Source: Ventricola sp051883735 (GTDB taxonomy: Bacteria > Bacillota > Clostridia > Christensenellales > Aristaeellaceae). From it: a stretch of DNA of 9,178 nucleotides. Under the pieces are notes generated by a model that worked only from the letters and a program-made list of their open reading frames with translations, searched no databases and was not told the DNA's origin. Positions 6,208 to 9,178 of this stretch are shown in pieces. Positions within the stretch are counted from its first letter, which is position 1, and each line of letters opens with the position of its first letter. The position numbers were made by a program, and so were the translations under genes. Where the stretch lies: assembly GCA_051883735.1 (NCBI GenBank), contig JBJEUH010000022.1, positions 1-9,178 on the forward strand, in the 5' to 3' direction.

Positions 6208-6349
6208 CTTGTATTGCTTCACTTTTTCAAAACGCGCTTTCCCCGTTGCCAGAACATGGAAACGGTTATATGGCAATAAACGAATTCCCAGCCTCGTCAT
6301 ATGTGCAGAAGACGCTCAAGAGCGGCCGCTTGGACGCCTTCGCAATGAC

Positions 6350-6357
6350 AAAGGAGG
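6350..6357 (+). promoter_or_regulatory. Strong ribosome binding site that fixes the SH3b gene start
   Basis: AAAGGAGG is placed eight bases before ATG 6366. The 192 bases of in-frame sequence upstream begin inside the previous terminator, whereas from ATG 6366 the protein begins with a clean signal peptide. Confidence 0.85.
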
Positions 6358-6365
6358 AATTCCTG

Positions 6366-7277
6366 ATGAAGAATACCAACAAGAAGGCGGCGCTTGCCGC
6401 AATGATGTGCATGGCGATGGCGGTTCCGTTCGGCGCAAATGCCGAGAACGAGATCCGCGTGGTCACCGCCGGCACCCTGAACCTGCGCGCCGACGCGTCC
6501 ACCGAGTCCGAGATTCTGGGCAAGTATGGCTGGGGCACCGAGGTGGAGGTGCTGGGCGTGAATGGCAGCTGGGCGTATGTCAGCGTCGGCGGCCAGACCG
6601 GCTACATGTACACGCAGTACCTGGGCAGCGAGGGTTCCACCAGCACCACCCGCTATGTGAACACCAACACCCGCGGCCTGAACCTGCGCAGCGAGCCGAA
6701 CGGCACGATCCTGGGCTCCTATCCGCGCGGCACTGCCGTCACCGTCCTCTCCGAGGCGAACGGCTGGAGCAAGGTGCAGGTGAACGGCCAGACCGGCTAC
6801 ATGTCCAGCCTCTGGCTGTCCAGCCACATCCCGACCACGCCGTCCGTCCCGTCAAACCCGTCCTCTTCCATCGGCACCGCCGTGGTGAACAACCCGTCCG
6901 ACACGCAGGTGCTCTTCCTGCGCAAGGAGCCTTCCACCGCCAGCGAGGCGCTGGGCTACTACCGCAACGGCAAGACCGTGACCCTGCTGGCCAAGCTGGA
7001 CGGCTGGTACAAGGTGCAGGTGGACGGCCAGACCGGCTACATGATGGCCAAGTACCTGAAGGTAACCGATGAGATCGCCTCCGGCACCGCGACCGTCTAC
7101 AACCCCAACGGCAACAGCTACGTGAACTTCCGCGCGGGGGCCAGCCTGAACGCGTCCGTGCTCTCCAGGGTCCCGGTCGGCACGCAGATTCCGGTGCTCT
7201 CCAAGGGCGCCGACTGGACCAAGACCCAGATCGACGGCGTGACCGGCTACATCTCCACCTGGTTCCTCAAGTTCTGA
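6366..7277 (+). CDS. Secreted protein with four bacterial SH3 (SH3b) repeats
   Basis: A 303-residue exported protein. Residues 1-26 are a signal peptide (positively charged MKNTNKK, hydrophobic core, ANA before EN). The rest is four SH3b-like repeats at about 29-87, 96-152, 169-232 and 240-303. Each has an LNLR- or VNFR-type strand (NLRADAST, NLRSEPNG, FLRKEPST, NFRAGASL), a central GTxVxVL strand and a terminal GQTGYM or GVTGYI strand. A Pro/Ser/Thr-rich linker (155-168) separates the two pairs. SH3b domains usually bind cell wall peptides. No peptidase, amidase or glucosaminidase domain is attached, so it may be a wall-binding accessory or sensor. Repeats 1-3 share an identical 19-base segment, a sign of recent duplication or conversion. 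It stands alone between two terminators. The promoter was not clear: TTGCCA at 6246 is a possible -35 without a good -10. Confidence 0.88.
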   Translation: MKNTNKKAALAAMMCMAMAVPFGANAENEIRVVTAGTLNLRADASTESEILGKYGWGTEVEVLGVNGSWAYVSVGGQTGYMYTQYLGSEGSTSTTRYVNTNTRGLNLRSEPNGTILGSYPRGTAVTVLSEANGWSKVQVNGQTGYMSSLWLSSHIPTTPSVPSNPSSSIGTAVVNNPSDTQVLFLRKEPSTASEALGYYRNGKTVTLLAKLDGWYKVQVDGQTGYMMAKYLKVTDEIASGTATVYNPNGNSYVNFRAGASLNASVLSRVPVGTQIPVLSKGADWTKTQIDGVTGYISTWFLKF

Positions 7278-7306
7278 GCTTTCCCCTCTTTCCTTCCTGT
7301 CCCTTC

Positions 7307-7339
7307 AGCGGGGCCGGCGCTTGCCGGCTCCGCTCTTTT
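7307..7339 (+). terminator. Rho-independent terminator of the SH3b gene
   Basis: AGCGGGGCCGGC (7307-7318) pairs with GCCGGCTCCGCT (7323-7334) through twelve pairs with one G-T wobble and the loop GCTT. The short tract CTTTT (7335-7339) follows. The U tract is short but the stem is very stable. Confidence 0.75.
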
Positions 7340-7398
7340 GCATACTCTGGCCGCCTTCCGTCCATGATAGGACCAAACGAATCGCGGAGGGATCAGCC

Positions 7399-8430
7399 AT
7401 GGTCAAAACAGAGATCGTCAGCGTGCTCGGGCGCGAGGTGCTCGATTCGCGCGGGAACCCAACCGTCGAGGCGGAGGTGCGCCTGGCAGACGGCGTCACC
7501 TGCACCGCCATCGCGCCCAGCGGCGCATCCACCGGCAAGTTTGAGGCGCTGGAATTGCGCGACAACGACATGCAGCTCTATCATGGCAAGGGCGTGCGCC
7601 GCGCATGCAAGAACGTCTCCACCAGCATCGACAAGGCGCTGCGCGGCATGGACGCCGCCGATTTGTTCGCCGTGGACAGCGCGATGATCGCGCTCGACGG
7701 CACGGAGAACAAGTCCGTTCTCGGCGCGAACGCGACGCTCGCCGTCTCCATGGCCTGNNNNNNNNNNNNNNNNNNNNNNNNNNNNNNNNNNNNNNNNNNN
7801 NNNNNNNNNNNNNNNNNNNNNNNNNNNNNNNNNNNNNNNNNNNNNNNNNNNNNNNNNAGCGACTTTGCCCTCGCGCTCGACGCGGCCGCCAGCGAGTGGA
7901 AGGACAAGAAGGGTTACACGCTGCCCAAGTCCAAGCGCAGCTTCACCAGCCACGAGCTGACCGAGCACTGGCGTGAGCTGCAGAGCAAATACCCCATCCG
8001 CTCCATCGAGGACGCGCTGGGCGAGGAGGACTGGCCCGCCTGGCAGGCGATGACGCTGACACTCGGCGGCAGCTGCCAGCTGGTGGGCGACGATCTGTTC
8101 GTCACCAACGAAAAGCGCCTGTCCAAGGGCGTCTCCATGGGCTGCGGCAATGCCATTCTGCTCAAGCCGAACCAGATCGGCACGCTGAGCGAGACCATCC
8201 GCGCCGCGCAGCTCGCCCAGCAAAGCGGCTTCAAGACGATCGTCTCCCATCGCAGCGGCGAGAGCGAGGACACGACCATCGCCGACCTGGCCGTGGCGCT
8301 GAACGCCGGGCAGATCAAGACCGGCGCGCCCTGCCGCAGCGAGCGCGTGGCCAAATACAACCGCCTGCTGCGCATCGAGGACGCGCTGGGCGCTGCGGCG
8401 GTCTTCGGAAAGGCCGCGGCGAACGCATGA
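7399..8430 (+). CDS. eno: Enolase (phosphopyruvate hydratase), interrupted by an assembly gap
   Basis: Cytosolic glycolytic enzyme that interconverts 2-phosphoglycerate and phosphoenolpyruvate. The N-terminal domain is clear (GREVLDSRGNPTVEAEV, PSGASTGKFEALELRD, LDGTENKSVLGAN). After the gap the barrel holds LALDAAAS with a metal Asp, SIED and LVGDDLF with further metal ligands, LLKPNQIGTL with the catalytic Lys, VSHRSGE and GQIKTGAPCRS. Against E. coli enolase about 120 residues, roughly 370 bases, are missing where only 100 N stand. This stretch would carry the GGxHAxN and GDEGG segments, so those catalytic residues cannot be checked. The frame stays open across the N run, perhaps by chance. 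The ATG at 7399 has GGAGG eight bases upstream; an in-frame extension back to 7321 lies in the previous terminator and is rejected. A weak promoter may lie at 7338-7368 (TTGCAT, CATGAT). Small variants such as SIEDAL for SIEDGL are noted. Whether this is the only enolase of the organism cannot be told. Confidence 0.92.
   Translation: MVKTEIVSVLGREVLDSRGNPTVEAEVRLADGVTCTAIAPSGASTGKFEALELRDNDMQLYHGKGVRRACKNVSTSIDKALRGMDAADLFAVDSAMIALDGTENKSVLGANATLAVSMAXXXXXXXXXXXXXXXXXXXXXXXXXXXXXXXXXXSDFALALDAAASEWKDKKGYTLPKSKRSFTSHELTEHWRELQSKYPIRSIEDALGEEDWPAWQAMTLTLGGSCQLVGDDLFVTNEKRLSKGVSMGCGNAILLKPNQIGTLSETIRAAQLAQQSGFKTIVSHRSGESEDTTIADLAVALNAGQIKTGAPCRSERVAKYNRLLRIEDALGAAAVFGKAAANA
7758..7857. other. 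Assembly gap of 100 N
   Basis: Exactly 100 undetermined bases, a conventional placeholder length for a gap of unknown size. It falls inside the enolase gene, and comparison with the usual enolase length suggests the real distance is nearer 370 bases. Coordinates to the right are therefore nominal. Confidence 0.97.
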
Positions 8431-9178
8431 TCTATCTTCTCTTCGCCGGGGCCAGCGCATTCTTCGGGCTGACCGCGGGGCTGGGCGCGACGACGCTGCT
8501 GCGCCCGCTTTTGGACGCCGTCTCGCCGCTCTCGCCTGCGTCCATCGCCATGCTCTGCACGATGGCCACGCTGGCCGCGGCGCTCGTCAGCGCGTTCTTT
8601 GCCCTCGGCCAGCCGCTTCCGCTGCATCAGGATGAGCTGCTCCTGCTGGCCGTCGGCAGCGCACTGGGCGGCATTCTGGGCGATCTGATCGCCAACCGGT
8701 TCGTCTCGGTCATCCCGCGCGACACGGCCATCCTGCTGCAAAACGCGCTGCTCTTCACGCTCGTCGCGCTGCCCGCGGTCTATTTCCGCACGCTGGCGCG
8801 CACCGTCCGCCCGCTGGCGCTCACGCGGCTGATCTCCTTTCCGGTAGCGCTGGTGGTCGGCCTGCTCGCGTCGTTTCTGGCGTTCGGCGCAGAGCCGCTG
8901 ACGCTGATGCTCTATTTCCTGCTCTTTGACGCGGAAAACGACGAATCCTCCATCGCGGCGCTGACGGTCTCCCTGTGCGCCATGGCGGGCAAGCTCGTCA
9001 TGCTGCTCATCCGCAGCCGCCTGAGCATCCCGGATGCCAACGTGCTGCTGTGGCTCCTGCCGGGCGCAATCGGTGGTGCGCTGCTGGCGATGGTGCCCTC
9101 CGTGCAGCGGCAGACCAGCCGCGCGGGCGAAGCGCTGCTGCGGCTGAGCCTGTTTACCTCGCTCATCAACATGGCGGC
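8427..9178 (+). CDS. TauE/SafE (TSUP) family membrane permease, truncated at the right edge
   Basis: A frame of 250 codons that is still open at the window end. The protein is very hydrophobic. It shows the two-fold internal repeat of the sulfite exporter TauE/SafE family: a first half with GLTAGLGATTLLRPLLDAV (14-32), a helix at about 38-60 and GSALGGILGDLI (77-88), and a second half with a helix at about 138-154, LTLMLYFLLFDAENDESS (158-175) and LPGAIGGALL (211-220). The family moves small organic acids or sulfur oxyanions such as sulfite or sulfoacetate, but many members are uncharacterised and the substrate here is unknown. The ATG overlaps the enolase stop by four bases (ATGA) and has only a distant GGAAAGG (8407-8413) before it, so translation is probably coupled to enolase. 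The usual glycine-rich G-x-GGG motif of the family is replaced here by GLGATT. Confidence 0.75.
   Translation, partial: MIYLLFAGASAFFGLTAGLGATTLLRPLLDAVSPLSPASIAMLCTMATLAAALVSAFFALGQPLPLHQDELLLLAVGSALGGILGDLIANRFVSVIPRDTAILLQNALLFTLVALPAVYFRTLARTVRPLALTRLISFPVALVVGLLASFLAFGAEPLTLMLYFLLFDAENDESSIAALTVSLCAMAGKLVMLLIRSRLSIPDANVLLWLLPGAIGGALLAMVPSVQRQTSRAGEALLRLSLFTSLINMA

Noticed and set aside
6246..6276. Inverted pair TTGCCA / TGGCAA before the SH3b gene
   Set aside because: Six-base arms 19 bases apart are expected by chance. TTGCCA could be a -35 but no good -10 is found at the right distance.
6174..6365. N-terminal extension of the SH3b protein from 6174
   Set aside because: It begins inside the stem of the operon terminator, whereas ATG 6366 has an AAAGGAGG site and begins a proper signal peptide.
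7393..8460. Minus-strand open frame of 355 codons opposite enolase
   Set aside because: It reads straight through the N run and is antisense to a clear enolase, so it is a shadow frame.
1..9178. tRNA, rRNA, CRISPR array, transposase, prophage or riboswitch
   Set aside because: I looked for cloverleaf-like segments, regular spaced repeats, transposase motifs and riboswitch cores and found none. The leaders of both divergent genes are too short for a riboswitch.

Overview
This 9.2 kb window looks like part of a metagenome-style assembly from a GC-rich, Gram-positive-type anaerobe, probably a Clostridia-like gut Firmicute. The signs are strong AAAGGAGG ribosome binding sites, a near-consensus TTGACA/TACAAT promoter, short intrinsic terminators and typical amino acid ABC transporter and SH3b wall proteins. 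The taxon is inferred from style, not from a marker gene. A run of exactly 100 N inside the enolase gene is an assembly gap.

Layout. Bases 2-55 are the last 17 codons of an unidentified plus-strand gene, followed by a terminator. Bases 107-380 hold no convincing gene but do hold a GC-rich element full of self-complementary words (about 137-271). A minus-strand gene at 445-1212 encodes an amino acid-type periplasmic/extracellular solute-binding protein (SBP), with its own terminator at 381-420. It diverges from a plus-strand operon across a 254-base control region with a promoter facing each way. The operon runs: class I aminotransferase (1467-2648), iron-containing alcohol/hydroxyacid dehydrogenase (2648-3736), ABC permease (3764-4429), ABC ATPase (4431-5189) and an RluA-family pseudouridine synthase (5235-6158), ending at a strong terminator (6178-6207). 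Next come a secreted protein of four SH3b repeats (6366-7277) with its terminator, then enolase (7399-8430, broken by the N run), overlapped by four bases by a truncated TauE/SafE-type membrane protein that runs off the right edge (8427-9178).

How the genes work together. The SBP, permease and ATPase form one importer. An aminotransferase next to an iron-dependent dehydrogenase recalls the adjacent ybdL and ybdH (hcxA) genes of E. coli. The simplest reading is an import, transamination and reduction route from an amino acid (or related acid) to a 2-hydroxy acid. The SBP appears to lack the aspartate that normally holds the ligand's alpha-amino group, so the true ligand is an open question. 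This module, its divergent control region and the structured element at 137-271 are the parts most worth a second look. The rest is fairly ordinary.
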